Origin: Cronobacter condimenti 1330
Lineage (GTDB): Bacteria > Pseudomonadota > Gammaproteobacteria > Enterobacterales > Enterobacteriaceae
Assembly: GCF_001277255.1 (NCBI RefSeq)
Contig: NZ_CP012264.1
Location: 2,604,001-2,668,000, forward strand
Length of the DNA stretch: 64,000 nt
Direction of reading: 5' to 3'
Made by a program: the position numbers and the translations under genes. This document shows positions 34,573 through 43,318 of the stretch, piece after piece; the stretch's first letter is position 1; each line of letters opens with the position of its first letter. The notes beneath the pieces were generated by a model. It was not told the DNA's origin and did not search any database. It saw only the letters and a list, made by a program, of their open reading frames with translations.

Positions 34573-37500
34573 TTATTCCTCGACGAAGAACGAACGCGGC
34601 GCCTCTCCGGTACAGTAAAGTTTCCACGCTTCGCGAAGCCCTTTTTCGAAGGTCTCCGCGACCCTGAACCCGTCCGCGTTGTCGGTCGGGATACGGCTGC
34701 GCATGGAGAGACGAATCGCGTTCAGTTCTTCAAAACGGCCCTGCCAGGAGAGCGCTTTGTCGACGTAGTCCGCTTTATCGTTCGCCACAAATTCCGGCAG
34801 TCCATAGCCATTCATAATGTCCACGCCCTGACGCCCCGCCATTGTTTCTCCGCAGAGCGTTAATGTCGGCACACCCATCCACGCGCCGTGGTTGGTCGTC
34901 GTGCCGCCGGTATACGGGAAGGCGTCGAGCAGAATATCGATGTGATGGTGGTACTCCAGATACCCCATAAGCCCGGTACGCATTTTGAAAATCAGCTGTT
35001 CCGGACGCGCGCCGAAGCGGGTCAGACGGCGCGTCATCATCGCTATCATTTCGTCATCAGCCATAAAGCCCATCAGCAGCTTCGCGCTCGGTTCGCGCAC
35101 CAGGATCTGCGCCCAAAGCTCGATCACTTCATCGTTCACCTTTTTCGGGCGGTTGAAGCTTGCGAACGTAAGATGGCCGTTACGCAGCGCAGGCAGCGGA
35201 TTCACTTCCGGGCTGTGCGGGTGCGGCTCAAAAATTTTGCGCATCGGCACCCAAAGAATCTGCTCGGTAAACTGCTCAGCTAGACCCGGCGGACTGGCAA
35301 GCGTAGACGACAGCAGACGGTAATCCATCGCCGGCACGCCGGTGGTTCCCGGATAGCCAATCCAGGTCATTTGCAGCGGCGCCGGGCGCAGCGCGAACAT
35401 CGGCAGCCGCGTCCAGGTGGTATGCCCGGAGAGATCGATAAGAATATCCACGCCATCGTCGTTGATCTGGCGCGCCAGTTCGCGATCGCTTAACTGCGCC
35501 GCATCGCGCCACAGCACCGCGCCCGCTTTCAGGCGATCGGTAAGCTCATCGTGCATCGGGGCAGCGTTATAACCCACCAGCTCAAACCGCGTGCGGTCAA
35601 ACGATTCCCAGAACGGCAGCAGAAAGTTACTGACCGGGTGCGTGCGCAGGTCACCTGACACAAAACCGATACGCAGTTTGCGCTGCGGATCTTTGACATT
35701 ATTAAGGGGCAGCGTCAGCGCGCCGCGCGCCGCCCAGGACGTGACACGCTCGCCATATTCACGGTGTTTCGCGAGCAGTTCCTGCGCACTCACTTTATTG
35801 TCGTGGGTCATCACAAACAGCAGGCTGGTGAAGCAGTCGAAATCGTTTGGTGCCAGCTCAAGCGATTTTTCCAGGAAATAGCGCGCCTCATCCAGCTTCT
35901 GGTTATCGCTCAGCACCACGCCCATCATCGCCAGATAACGCGGGTTACGCGGCTGGAAGCGAAACGCCTCGCGCGCGCATTTTTCAGCAAGCGTCATGTC
36001 GCCGCGCGCGTGGTAGAGCGAGCCCAGCGAGTTCCAGAATCCGTCGTTTTTTTCATCCAGCCGCAGCAGACCGCGTACCACTTTGCGGGCATTAAAATGG
36101 TCGAGCGTTTTTTGCAGCGCGGTCGCGAGATCGTAATAGATGTCGAGGCTTGAGAAGTAATAGCCCATCAGTCGGCAGAGCGCGTCCAGCGCCTCATCCC
36201 ACGCGCCGGTCAGCACGCAGGTGCGCGAATAGCAGCGCAGGATGTGCATATTCTGCGGGTCTTTTTCCAGCAGCGCGCGCGTATAGTCTCTCGCTTCTTT
36301 CGCCATACCTTTGCCGATCAGCCGGTTGGCCTCTTCATAGATGGCGTCCATCTCGATGCTGTCAGGCTGGTTGTCGATATCCTGATTGGTTTCCGTTTGC
36401 AGCAGGCCACCGCGTTTCTCACTGACGCTCAGGAGCAGCAGCGTGTTGATAAATTGTTTGAGCCAGGCCACGTTGCCGGTGCGCAAAAACGGCTGGATCG
36501 CGTTTTTCCATGCCAGCGGCGAGCCTGTCAGCACGCCGCGAATGCGCAGCGCAGTAAAGCTCTCCCAGGCCGTGTCGTCGGTGGCCGTCATCCCCTCGCG
36601 CAGCCAGCGCCAGTGTGCGGGCGCGACGGTAACCGTTTCGCCCCACAGGTTTTGCACGCGGATTTCTTCGTCCGTTTCCGGCAGCGGCACGACCGGCGCG
36701 AGCACGTCATTTGTCGCGAAGTTATAGGCGCCCGGGGTAACGCTCCAGTGCAGGCCGTCGAGATTGTTGATAAAGAGATCGCACAACGATTCCAGCACCA
36801 GCTTGCGGGTATCCTCGTCGGGACGCTCTGGCAGACGGCAGTTAAAGACCAGCTGATCGAGGCTCAGGCTCATTGGCCAGGCCCCTGCCAGCAGGTCGAG
36901 AATTTGCAGCGTCACCGGGTTTTCCGTACGCACCGGCACGCCGGACTGTGAAATATGGCCGCTAATCACCTGTCCGTTCAGTGTGAGGACACGGGTAAAG
37001 TTGCCGGCCCAGTGCAGCATGTCCAGCGCTGACAGATCCGGTATAAATGACGGCTGCGCAGCATCAGACGCGCAAAGCAATGTAAAGCGCTCGCGGCGGC
37101 TGACTGCGAAATCAAGATACTGACGCGCACTGTGGCGATCGCTGTGCCCTGCTATCATCGCGTGCAGTTTGTGCTGATGTTCGCCGTAAGAGGCGGCAAG
37201 CTCGGTCTGCGCCAGCGCGTCGCCGACACACTCCAGTTCCAGTGCCTGCATCTCGCGGGCGAAATCGGTGTAATCGCTTACCGCCGTCTCGCGAGCCAGA
37301 TAACGCGACATCAGAGCACCATCGTCCAGCGTTTCGGCGTCAATGACCTGTGCTTTCAGTGTGCCGTCCGGTAGCGTCATCGCCAGATATCCGAGCATAG
37401 CGCGAGCCGAGGCGAGCTGTTCTTGCTGGCTTGCGGCGCGCGCGCAGTGAAACGCCAGCGCATGACGAAGCGTCTCGTCGTCAGAAGTGTCCGGCAGCGC

Positions 37501-37923
37501 CGCGTAGTACGCAATAATACCTTGCGCGGAAAGATGCTGACGGCACCAGCGCAGCAGCACATCGCGCGTGTCGGCATCGGTATGAGAAAACTGCTGGTGG
37601 ATGATGATGTAGTCGAACTCGCCCGGAGAAACAGCCAGCAAATCGCCCAGCCCCGCAGCGAATAGTTCAATATTAGTCAGCCCGCTTGCCTGAATCTGTT
37701 GCTGCCCTTCATTGATGCCCGCCTCGTCAAGCGAGATGCCGAGTGCGATGCTTTGTGGCCAGGCGCGGGCGTGCGCAATCAGCGCCTCGCCTGCCCCGCA
37801 GCCAATCTCCAGCACGCGCGCGAATGCGGGCAGCGTTGCCGACACGTGGTTCAGCGCGGCGCTGGCGTGGAGAGCAACAGGCGTTATGCGAAAGTCCGGG
37901 TAGAGCATCGTCACGTGATTCAT
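34573..37923 (-). CDS. Methyltransferase-TPR-OGT fusion glycosyltransferase
   Basis: Very large cytosolic protein of 1,116 residues. Residues ~1-150 form a class I SAM-methyltransferase fold (RVLEIGCGAGEALIAHAR) followed by a methyltransferase regulatory region (~190-510, with DLFINNLDGLHW-type ending). Tetratricopeptide repeats fill ~540-760 (AKEARDYTRALLEKDPQN; ARGDMTLAEKCAREAFRFQP). The C-terminal ~350 residues are an OGT/SPINDLY-type (GT41) catalytic domain (RKLRIGFVSGDLRTHPVSNF; DILIDLSGHTTWTRL; FPYTGGTTTNHGAWMGVPTL). It is the best candidate for the enzyme that attaches sugar to flagellin Ser/Thr, with an attached methyltransferase to cap or alter the sugar. Confidence 0.9.
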   Translation of the reverse strand: MNHVTMLYPDFRITPVALHASAALNHVSATLPAFARVLEIGCGAGEALIAHARAWPQSIALGISLDEAGINEGQQQIQASGLTNIELFAAGLGDLLAVSPGEFDYIIIHQQFSHTDADTRDVLLRWCRQHLSAQGIIAYYAALPDTSDDETLRHALAFHCARAASQQEQLASARAMLGYLAMTLPDGTLKAQVIDAETLDDGALMSRYLARETAVSDYTDFAREMQALELECVGDALAQTELAASYGEHQHKLHAMIAGHSDRHSARQYLDFAVSRRERFTLLCASDAAQPSFIPDLSALDMLHWAGNFTRVLTLNGQVISGHISQSGVPVRTENPVTLQILDLLAGAWPMSLSLDQLVFNCRLPERPDEDTRKLVLESLCDLFINNLDGLHWSVTPGAYNFATNDVLAPVVPLPETDEEIRVQNLWGETVTVAPAHWRWLREGMTATDDTAWESFTALRIRGVLTGSPLAWKNAIQPFLRTGNVAWLKQFINTLLLLSVSEKRGGLLQTETNQDIDNQPDSIEMDAIYEEANRLIGKGMAKEARDYTRALLEKDPQNMHILRCYSRTCVLTGAWDEALDALCRLMGYYFSSLDIYYDLATALQKTLDHFNARKVVRGLLRLDEKNDGFWNSLGSLYHARGDMTLAEKCAREAFRFQPRNPRYLAMMGVVLSDNQKLDEARYFLEKSLELAPNDFDCFTSLLFVMTHDNKVSAQELLAKHREYGERVTSWAARGALTLPLNNVKDPQRKLRIGFVSGDLRTHPVSNFLLPFWESFDRTRFELVGYNAAPMHDELTDRLKAGAVLWRDAAQLSDRELARQINDDGVDILIDLSGHTTWTRLPMFALRPAPLQMTWIGYPGTTGVPAMDYRLLSSTLASPPGLAEQFTEQILWVPMRKIFEPHPHSPEVNPLPALRNGHLTFASFNRPKKVNDEVIELWAQILVREPSAKLLMGFMADDEMIAMMTRRLTRFGARPEQLIFKMRTGLMGYLEYHHHIDILLDAFPYTGGTTTNHGAWMGVPTLTLCGETMAGRQGVDIMNGYGLPEFVANDKADYVDKALSWQGRFEELNAIRLSMRSRIPTDNADGFRVAETFEKGLREAWKLYCTGEAPRSFFVEE

Positions 37924-37945
37924 CCGTTTTCAATAAGTCGAGCGC

Positions 37946-39373
37946 TTATGCAGCGAGATATTTCGCCATCAGGCTGATTTTGTAGTCGTTATAGCTGCCG
38001 CCGCCCTTCTTGGCGGTGGTCACCACCCAACTGAACGCGTCCGGTGTATGGTTGATGCTGATAAGACGCCCGGCCTCTTCGCGGCGGATCTGCATCTGCT
38101 CCATCGCCGGAAGCGTGTCGAGCCCAAAGGAGAGCGCGACCTGATCCAGGAACCATTCGCTGTTTCCTGCCGCCAGGTTACGGTCGATAAAGCGAGCCAC
38201 GATATCCAAATAACGGAAGTTCGCTTCATTCGAACGGGCATAGATAAAGCCGCCCAGTACACGTTCCCAAAGCGGCGCGCCATCGCTGCAGGTCAGGATC
38301 AAATCGGCGTTATCAAGACGCGTGTGCACGTCGGCCCACGAATGACGGACCAGACAGTCGGCATCGAGCAGGATAACCGGCGCATCGAACTGCTCCAGCG
38401 CGTGGCGCAGGAAGACAAAACGGCGTGACGCGAAATGCACATTGATGCCGCGCACCGGTTCGATGACTTCACTACTGAGGGAAATATTCAGGCCAGGGAA
38501 CGCCGCCTGCATGTCGCGCACGCGCTCTTCGCAACGCGCATCGCAGTTATAGATGTGCAGATGCACATCAAGTGCAGTGCCGTTTGTTTCGTAAACGGAG
38601 GCTACCAGCGCCTGGGCATGGTCGAAAAAGTATTTCGGATCGCAGGAAACCAGCACCGTGGTATTGCCGCTTGCAGCTTTCGGGACAGGCCAGGCATAGC
38701 GGCTGTAGTCCGGCAGCGGCAACGCTTCGTTCAGCGGGCGAAAATCAATAAAGGAATCGGGGCAGCCGCCGAGCTTATAAATGCCGCAAACGATCATCAG
38801 CAGCGTCATGGTGTCTTCCTCTATTAAGGAAGAGTCTGCGGTCAGCGCCTGAATCACGACCTGCGCCTGGTTGTAGTCCTCTTCCATCAGGCAGATGAGC
38901 AGCAGGATTTTCAGTACCGGCGCGCTGGTGCTAAGCCGCGAAAGATGATTAGAGATTAAAAAGACCGCGCCGTCGATTTCATTAACGCGAAACAGCAATT
39001 GAATAGCGGCAACGACAACGTTAACGGAATCGTCGCGCTGAAGGGCTTCCACTACGTGCGCGGTAACTTTTTCACCAAAACCTTCAGCAGCGGCAATCTG
39101 ATGCCCCTGCTTTTTGCTGTCGAACGCCTGATTAGCGAGCGTTGCGGCGCAAAGCAGATGTTTAATCGCGAGCGCTTTTTCTTCATCCAGCTCGGGGGGC
39201 GTGGGTGCTGCCATGATGGCAGGCTCCATCATCGCGTAATCGGCGCTCCAGAAATGCAGCACTTCCGCCACCAGATGCGACGGCATGGCATCCGCTTCCG
39301 GTAGATAGATGTTACGGGTGAAAATGTCACGGTAGTACTGATGCATTGCACGACACTGGGCAAACTGATTCAT
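37946..39373 (-). CDS. Putative glycosyltransferase, first gene of the flagellin-modification island
   Basis: Protein of 475 residues. The N-terminal ~230 residues are mainly helical and resemble the helical-repeat part of glycosyltransferase partners. The C-terminal half looks like a GT-A fold: STVLVSC-type start (NTTVLVSCDPKYFFDHAQAL), the metal-binding DAD in PVILLDADCLVRHS, and late SEWFLDQVALSFG, which is typical of GT8/GT24-like transferases. The ATG at 39373 is preferred over longer frames that run into the fliC downstream region. It starts the island transcript and is followed 22 bp later by the OGT fusion gene. Confidence 0.75.
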   Translation of the reverse strand: MNQFAQCRAMHQYYRDIFTRNIYLPEADAMPSHLVAEVLHFWSADYAMMEPAIMAAPTPPELDEEKALAIKHLLCAATLANQAFDSKKQGHQIAAAEGFGEKVTAHVVEALQRDDSVNVVVAAIQLLFRVNEIDGAVFLISNHLSRLSTSAPVLKILLLICLMEEDYNQAQVVIQALTADSSLIEEDTMTLLMIVCGIYKLGGCPDSFIDFRPLNEALPLPDYSRYAWPVPKAASGNTTVLVSCDPKYFFDHAQALVASVYETNGTALDVHLHIYNCDARCEERVRDMQAAFPGLNISLSSEVIEPVRGINVHFASRRFVFLRHALEQFDAPVILLDADCLVRHSWADVHTRLDNADLILTCSDGAPLWERVLGGFIYARSNEANFRYLDIVARFIDRNLAAGNSEWFLDQVALSFGLDTLPAMEQMQIRREEAGRLISINHTPDAFSWVVTTAKKGGGSYNDYKISLMAKYLAA

Positions 39374-39590
39374 CGGTTTTAACTCATCATTAATTGCAAC
39401 GCGCGACGGCGTTTTGCCAGTTAACCCGGCCATATCTGTCGCAACCTGGGTGTGAATACCCCTCGCGGCACGCAAAGAGGAAGCTTTCCTGAAAGGGTAA
39501 CATCGGGGACGCGGGCATAATGGAGGGAAAAACCCCGCGAATAGCGGCTTATTTTGAAGATTGCATTTAAGGAGGAGGCCGATAAATGAA
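39374..39590. other. Gap between the fliC terminator and the modification island
   Basis: About 215 bp that should hold the promoter of the twelve-gene island. I cannot find a convincing sigma-28 or sigma-70 promoter on the minus strand here. The fliC terminator lies directly to the right, so partial read-through from fliC remains possible. Confidence 0.45.
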
Positions 39591-39630
39591 AGGCAAAAAA
39601 AAAGGTTGCTGTTTCCAGCAACCTTTTTGA
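39591..39630 (-). terminator. Terminator of fliC
   Basis: Perfect stem AAAGGTTGCTG/CAGCAACCTTT with a TTTC-type loop, followed by a run of nine T on the minus strand, 17 bp after the fliC stop codon. Confidence 0.92.
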
Positions 39631-39645
39631 AAGCTTGAGCGTCTA

Positions 39646-40482
39646 TTAACGCAGCAGGGACAGCATGGACTGCGGAACCTGGTTTGCCTGAGACAGTACA
39701 GAAGTACCAGCCTGTTGCAGGATCTGAGCGCGAGACATGTTAGAAACTTCGGTCGCGTAGTCAGCGTCCTGGATACGGGACTGTGCCGCAGACAGGTTGT
39801 TGATAGAGTTGTTCAGGTTGTTGATGGTAGATTCAAAACGGTTCTGAATCGCACCCATGTTAGAACGCGCGGTATCGATCTTAGCGATTGCAGCATCAGC
39901 AGCAGAGATAACAGCCTGTGCAGAGGAGTTATCAGCGATAGAGGTGCTCAGAGTTGAATCCAGGCTACCAGAAGTCGCGTTGATCAGTGCGTTGCTGTCG
40001 ATGGAGATGGTATCGTTAGAAGATACGCCTGCGCCAACCTGAATACTCAGAGCGGTGCTTACAGAGCCATCCAGCAGTTTTTTGCCGTTGAAGTTAGCGC
40101 CACCAGCGATACGGTCGATTTCAGACAGACGCTGACTGATTTCCGTGTTGATGGAGGTCAGGTCGGTAGAACCGTTGGTGTCGTTTGCAGCCTGAACAGC
40201 CAGCTCACGGATACGCTGTAAGTTGGTGTTGATTTCGTTCAGGTTACCTTCAGCAGTCTGAACCAGGGAGATGCCGTCGTTAGCGTTACGAGCAGCCTGA
40301 GTCATACCTTTAACCTGAGAGGTCATACGGTTAGCAATCGCCTGGCCAGCAGCGTCATCTTTAGCGCTGTTGATACGCAGACCAGAGGACAGACGCTCGA
40401 TAGCAGTGCCCAGAGCAGACTGAGATTTGTTCAGGTTGGTCTGAGTGGTCAGGGACAAAAGGTTAGTATTGATAACTGACAT
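39646..40482 (-). CDS. fliC: Flagellin FliC (short form)
   Basis: Flagellar filament subunit of 278 residues. The N-terminal D0/D1 helices (LSSGLRINSAKDDAAGQAIA; QAARNANDGISLVQTAEG; NLQRIRELAVQAAND) and C-terminal D1/D0 helices (NRFESTINNLNNSINNLSAA; ARSRI-type QSRIQDADYATEVSNMSRAQ; ANQVPQSMLSLLR) are complete. The middle variable region is only ~90 residues, rich in Ser, Thr and Asn, so the surface domains D2/D3 of E. coli flagellin (498 aa) are nearly missing. Exported by the flagellar type III system with FliS as chaperone. Driven by a sigma-28 promoter; the Ser/Thr-rich part is the likely target of the adjacent modification island. Confidence 0.97.
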   Translation of the reverse strand: MSVINTNLLSLTTQTNLNKSQSALGTAIERLSSGLRINSAKDDAAGQAIANRMTSQVKGMTQAARNANDGISLVQTAEGNLNEINTNLQRIRELAVQAANDTNGSTDLTSINTEISQRLSEIDRIAGGANFNGKKLLDGSVSTALSIQVGAGVSSNDTISIDSNALINATSGSLDSTLSTSIADNSSAQAVISAADAAIAKIDTARSNMGAIQNRFESTINNLNNSINNLSAAQSRIQDADYATEVSNMSRAQILQQAGTSVLSQANQVPQSMLSLLR

Positions 40483-40554
40483 AATTTAATTCCTTCAAAA
40501 ATTGGATTTAGGTTCGGTGCCTAACACTCACGGCGTCTCTCACCGTCAACAAGG
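40483..40554 (-). other. fliC 5' untranslated leader
   Basis: About 72 bp between the sigma-28 -10 element and the fliC start codon on the minus strand. It holds the fliC ribosome binding site (GAAGGAATT before the ATG). Confidence 0.6.
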
Positions 40555-40581
40555 TTATCGACGCTTCTTAAAAAGACTTTA
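40555..40581 (-). promoter_or_regulatory. Sigma-28 promoter of fliC
   Basis: On the minus strand TAAAGTCT, an 11-bp spacer and GTCGATAA: two mismatches to the FliA consensus, with exact spacing. Confidence 0.9.
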
Positions 40582-40854
40582 GAAACAAACTCAAAAAATT
40601 TCTATATCACTGTTTAATAAGGATTTATTTTATTTAATGTTCTTTTATAAGGCTCAGAACTAAGATTATTCTTATGTATCGGATAAATAAATTCTGAGCG
40701 TTTTTTGCTTTTTGTTTCCTTATTAATACCTCCGAATCGTATTTCTTTTACCGACATATAAAGAAGGGAATGGATTTCGCTTAAGGCGCGCTATCGGTTC
40801 AATAGCCTGCGACTGTGCCACCTATTCGCGGGATTATTTTTTTAGCCTCCAGAG
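40582..40854. other. fliC-fliD divergent intergenic region
   Basis: About 270 bp, very AT-rich, between two outward-facing sigma-28 promoters. No gene or RNA seen. Confidence 0.55.
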
Positions 40855-40881
40855 TAAACTTTTATTTTTCAGCGCCGATAA
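40855..40881 (+). promoter_or_regulatory. Sigma-28 promoter of fliDST
   Basis: TAAACTTT, an 11-bp spacer and a perfect GCCGATAA, 38 bp upstream of the fliD start codon. One mismatch to the FliA consensus. Confidence 0.93.
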
Positions 40882-40918
40882 AAGACTGAAACGTCCATCG
40901 ACCTTAAGGAAATCACGC

Positions 40919-42343
40919 ATGGCTACTATTAGTAACCTCTCGGTAGGTACGAATCTTGGGCTTGGCGATTTATATGACAAGCTGGAATCTGCTGAGCGCA
41001 CCAAACTGACGGTTATCACCAAACAGCAGAGCACCTATAACACCCAGTTGAGCGCCTACAGCAAACTGCAGGGTTCGCTGCAGAGCCTGCAGACAGCGAC
41101 GGCAGCGCTCAGCAAACCCGCAACCTGGAACTCGACGTCAGTCAACAGTACCAATACGGCCTTTGCCGCGACCACCACCAGCGATGCGATGGTCGGTGAT
41201 TACACCGTTAACGTGAAGCAGCTGGCGAAAGCGCAGGTGCTGACGTCTGGCTCTATCGCCAGCAGCACCACGCAGCTCGGCGACACCACCGGTACCACGC
41301 GTACTGTGACCATCACCCAGCCGGGCACCGCGAAACCGCTGACCGTATCGCTGGCCGATGGTGACACATCGCTTAATGGTATTGCCAAGGCGATTAACAA
41401 AGCGGGCGGTAATGTTTCTGCGAGCGTTATCAAGGCCTCTGACGGCGATTTCCGCCTGATGCTGACCTCGAAAACCACCGGCACCAGCAATGACATGACG
41501 GTGACGGTCACCGGCGACGATACCCTGCAGGGCGTGATCGGCTTTGACTCCACGTCTAAAACTGGCGCGCTGTCCATCCAGACTGCGTCGCAGAACGCCA
41601 AAGTGGTCGTCAATGACATCGAAATTGAGCGCTCCACTAACATCATTTCCGATGCGCTGCCGGGCACCACGATGACGCTGAAAGCGCAGAGCACCGCAAA
41701 CGAAACGCTCTCCGTGACCCGTGCGACCGACGCGAACAAAAAAGCGGTTACCGACTGGGTGAGTGCCTATAACTCGCTGCAGTCGACCATCGCGTCGCTG
41801 ACTAAATACGTCAAAGTGGATGCGGGCGCGACCCAGGCGGCCAATAATGGCGCCCTGCTCGGCGACAGCAACGTGCGTTCTATTCAGTCTCAGCTGCGCA
41901 GTACGCTGACGGAAGTGCAGAGCGGCAGCTTTGCAATTCTGGCCCAGCTTGGCGTGACGCAGGACCCGGTCCTTGGCGCTGATGGCGCATCCGGCAACCT
42001 GAAGATTGATGACGCGAAGCTGACCAAAGCGCTTAACGAGAGCCCGGATGCCGTTCAGGCGTACTTCGTCGGCGACGGTAAAACCACCGGCCTCGCCACT
42101 AAGATGAATAACACCCTGACCTCGATGCTGAGCACCACCACCGGCAAAGAAGGGGTTATTCAGAACGCGAAAAACAGTATTAACGATACGCTGAAATCGC
42201 TCGATAAACGCTACACCTCGATGGAAGCCTCTATCGAAGCGACGATGGCGCGTTATCAGGCGCAGTTCACTAACCTGAACGCTATGGTCAATAAGCTGGA
42301 CAGTACCTCGACCTACCTGACCAAACAGTTCTCTTCTAAGTAG
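40919..42343 (+). CDS. fliD: Flagellar hook-associated protein 2 (filament cap)
   Basis: Filament cap protein of 474 residues that sits at the growing tip and folds incoming flagellin. The N-terminal coiled part (NLSVGTNLGLGDLYDKLESA) and C-terminal helix (MARYQAQFTNLNAMVNKLDS) are typical of FliD; the middle is Thr/Ser-rich beta domain. AAGGA precedes the ATG. First gene of fliD-fliS-fliT, under a sigma-28 promoter. Confidence 0.97.
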   Translation: MATISNLSVGTNLGLGDLYDKLESAERTKLTVITKQQSTYNTQLSAYSKLQGSLQSLQTATAALSKPATWNSTSVNSTNTAFAATTTSDAMVGDYTVNVKQLAKAQVLTSGSIASSTTQLGDTTGTTRTVTITQPGTAKPLTVSLADGDTSLNGIAKAINKAGGNVSASVIKASDGDFRLMLTSKTTGTSNDMTVTVTGDDTLQGVIGFDSTSKTGALSIQTASQNAKVVVNDIEIERSTNIISDALPGTTMTLKAQSTANETLSVTRATDANKKAVTDWVSAYNSLQSTIASLTKYVKVDAGATQAANNGALLGDSNVRSIQSQLRSTLTEVQSGSFAILAQLGVTQDPVLGADGASGNLKIDDAKLTKALNESPDAVQAYFVGDGKTTGLATKMNNTLTSMLSTTTGKEGVIQNAKNSINDTLKSLDKRYTSMEASIEATMARYQAQFTNLNAMVNKLDSTSTYLTKQFSSK

Positions 42344-42356
42344 TTAAGGAACGGAT

Positions 42357-42767
42357 ATGTACAATAGTTCTGGTGTTCAGGCCTACCAACAGGTAGGTCT
42401 GGAAAGTGCGGTAATGAGCGCAAGTCCACACCAGCTGGTCGTAATGTTGTTTGACGGGGCACTCAGTGCCCTTGTCAGAGCGCGTCTGTTCATTGAACAA
42501 GGCGACGTACAGGCGAAAGGTCAGGCGCTGACCAAAGCCATCAACATTATTGATAACGGACTTAAGGCTGGCCTCAATATGGATATTGGCGGTGATTTAC
42601 CCCAAAACCTGGCCTCGCTTTATGAATATATGGTGCGACGTTTACTGCACGCGAACCTGCGTAACGATGTTGATGCCATCAATGAAGTCGAAACCCTGAT
42701 CACCAATATTGCTGACGCCTGGAAGCAAATTGGCCCTGGCACCACTATCGCGCAGGAAACGTTCTGA
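42357..42767 (+). CDS. fliS: Flagellin export chaperone FliS
   Basis: Cytosolic chaperone of 136 residues that binds the FliC C-terminal helix and prevents early assembly. Conserved segments: YQQVGLESAVMSASPHQLVV, MLFDGALSALVRAR and the ending WKQIGPGT. It starts 13 bp after fliD and shares one base with fliT (TGATG junction). Confidence 0.97.
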   Translation: MYNSSGVQAYQQVGLESAVMSASPHQLVVMLFDGALSALVRARLFIEQGDVQAKGQALTKAINIIDNGLKAGLNMDIGGDLPQNLASLYEYMVRRLLHANLRNDVDAINEVETLITNIADAWKQIGPGTTIAQETF

Positions 42768-43129
42768 TGAATGATTTCATCTCATCCCTAAATAACTGGC
42801 AGGCGCTTTACGCGCTTAGTAATACCATGCTCAGCCTGGCGAATTCAGGACAGTGGGATGAGCTGATCGAACAGGAAGTAAAGTACGTCACCCTGGTTGA
42901 GGCGATCGCCAGTAACCCGATTGAGCCAGATAACAGTCTGTTTCAGGATAAAGCCCGCGAGTTGCTGACGAAAGTGCTGGCAAACGAAGCGGCGTTGAAA
43001 ACGAAACTTCAGGCACGTATGGAAGAACTGCGCGTGCTGATAGAGCAGAACGGCAATCAGAAATCCTTAGTCACGGCCTACGGTAACCTTTCCGGCAACG
43101 TGCTGATGCCGCACGATCTCAACCAGTAA
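42767..43129 (+). CDS. fliT: FliD chaperone and FlhDC regulator FliT
   Basis: Cytosolic protein of 120 residues, mostly helical. It binds FliD for export and, when free, blocks FlhD4C2. The ATG overlaps the fliS stop codon. In E. coli the alpha-amylase gene amyA follows fliT; here it is missing and a terminator-like hairpin and yedD come next. Confidence 0.94.
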   Translation: MNDFISSLNNWQALYALSNTMLSLANSGQWDELIEQEVKYVTLVEAIASNPIEPDNSLFQDKARELLTKVLANEAALKTKLQARMEELRVLIEQNGNQKSLVTAYGNLSGNVLMPHDLNQ

Positions 43130-43141
43130 TTTCCTGTCCGT

Positions 43142-43180
43142 CGGGGCGCGGCGTATACCGCCGCCGCCCTGCTCTTTTTC
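43142..43180 (+). terminator. Terminator of fliDST
   Basis: GC-rich imperfect stem (GGGCGCGGCG with CCGCCGCCGCCC) followed by CTCTTTTTC, 12 bp after the fliT stop codon. Confidence 0.65.
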
Positions 43181-43318
43181 CCGCTCGGGATGTTAAATTT
43201 TTTGTAATGGTATGCGTGGCATTTGGCTGCCTGCTGGTGGGTGCGTATCACCACACGATTCCGGCACGTCAGGCCTTTAAGGGTGGACGCGCGGCGCTTA
43301 CCCACCCTGCATGTGCGG

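Noticed and set aside
39586..39630. A 14-codon frame with an AGGAGG site on the plus strand, reading through the fliC terminator
   Set aside because: The coding part is just the terminator stem and A-run; the GCCGATAA before it has no -35 partner at 11 bp. Probably chance.
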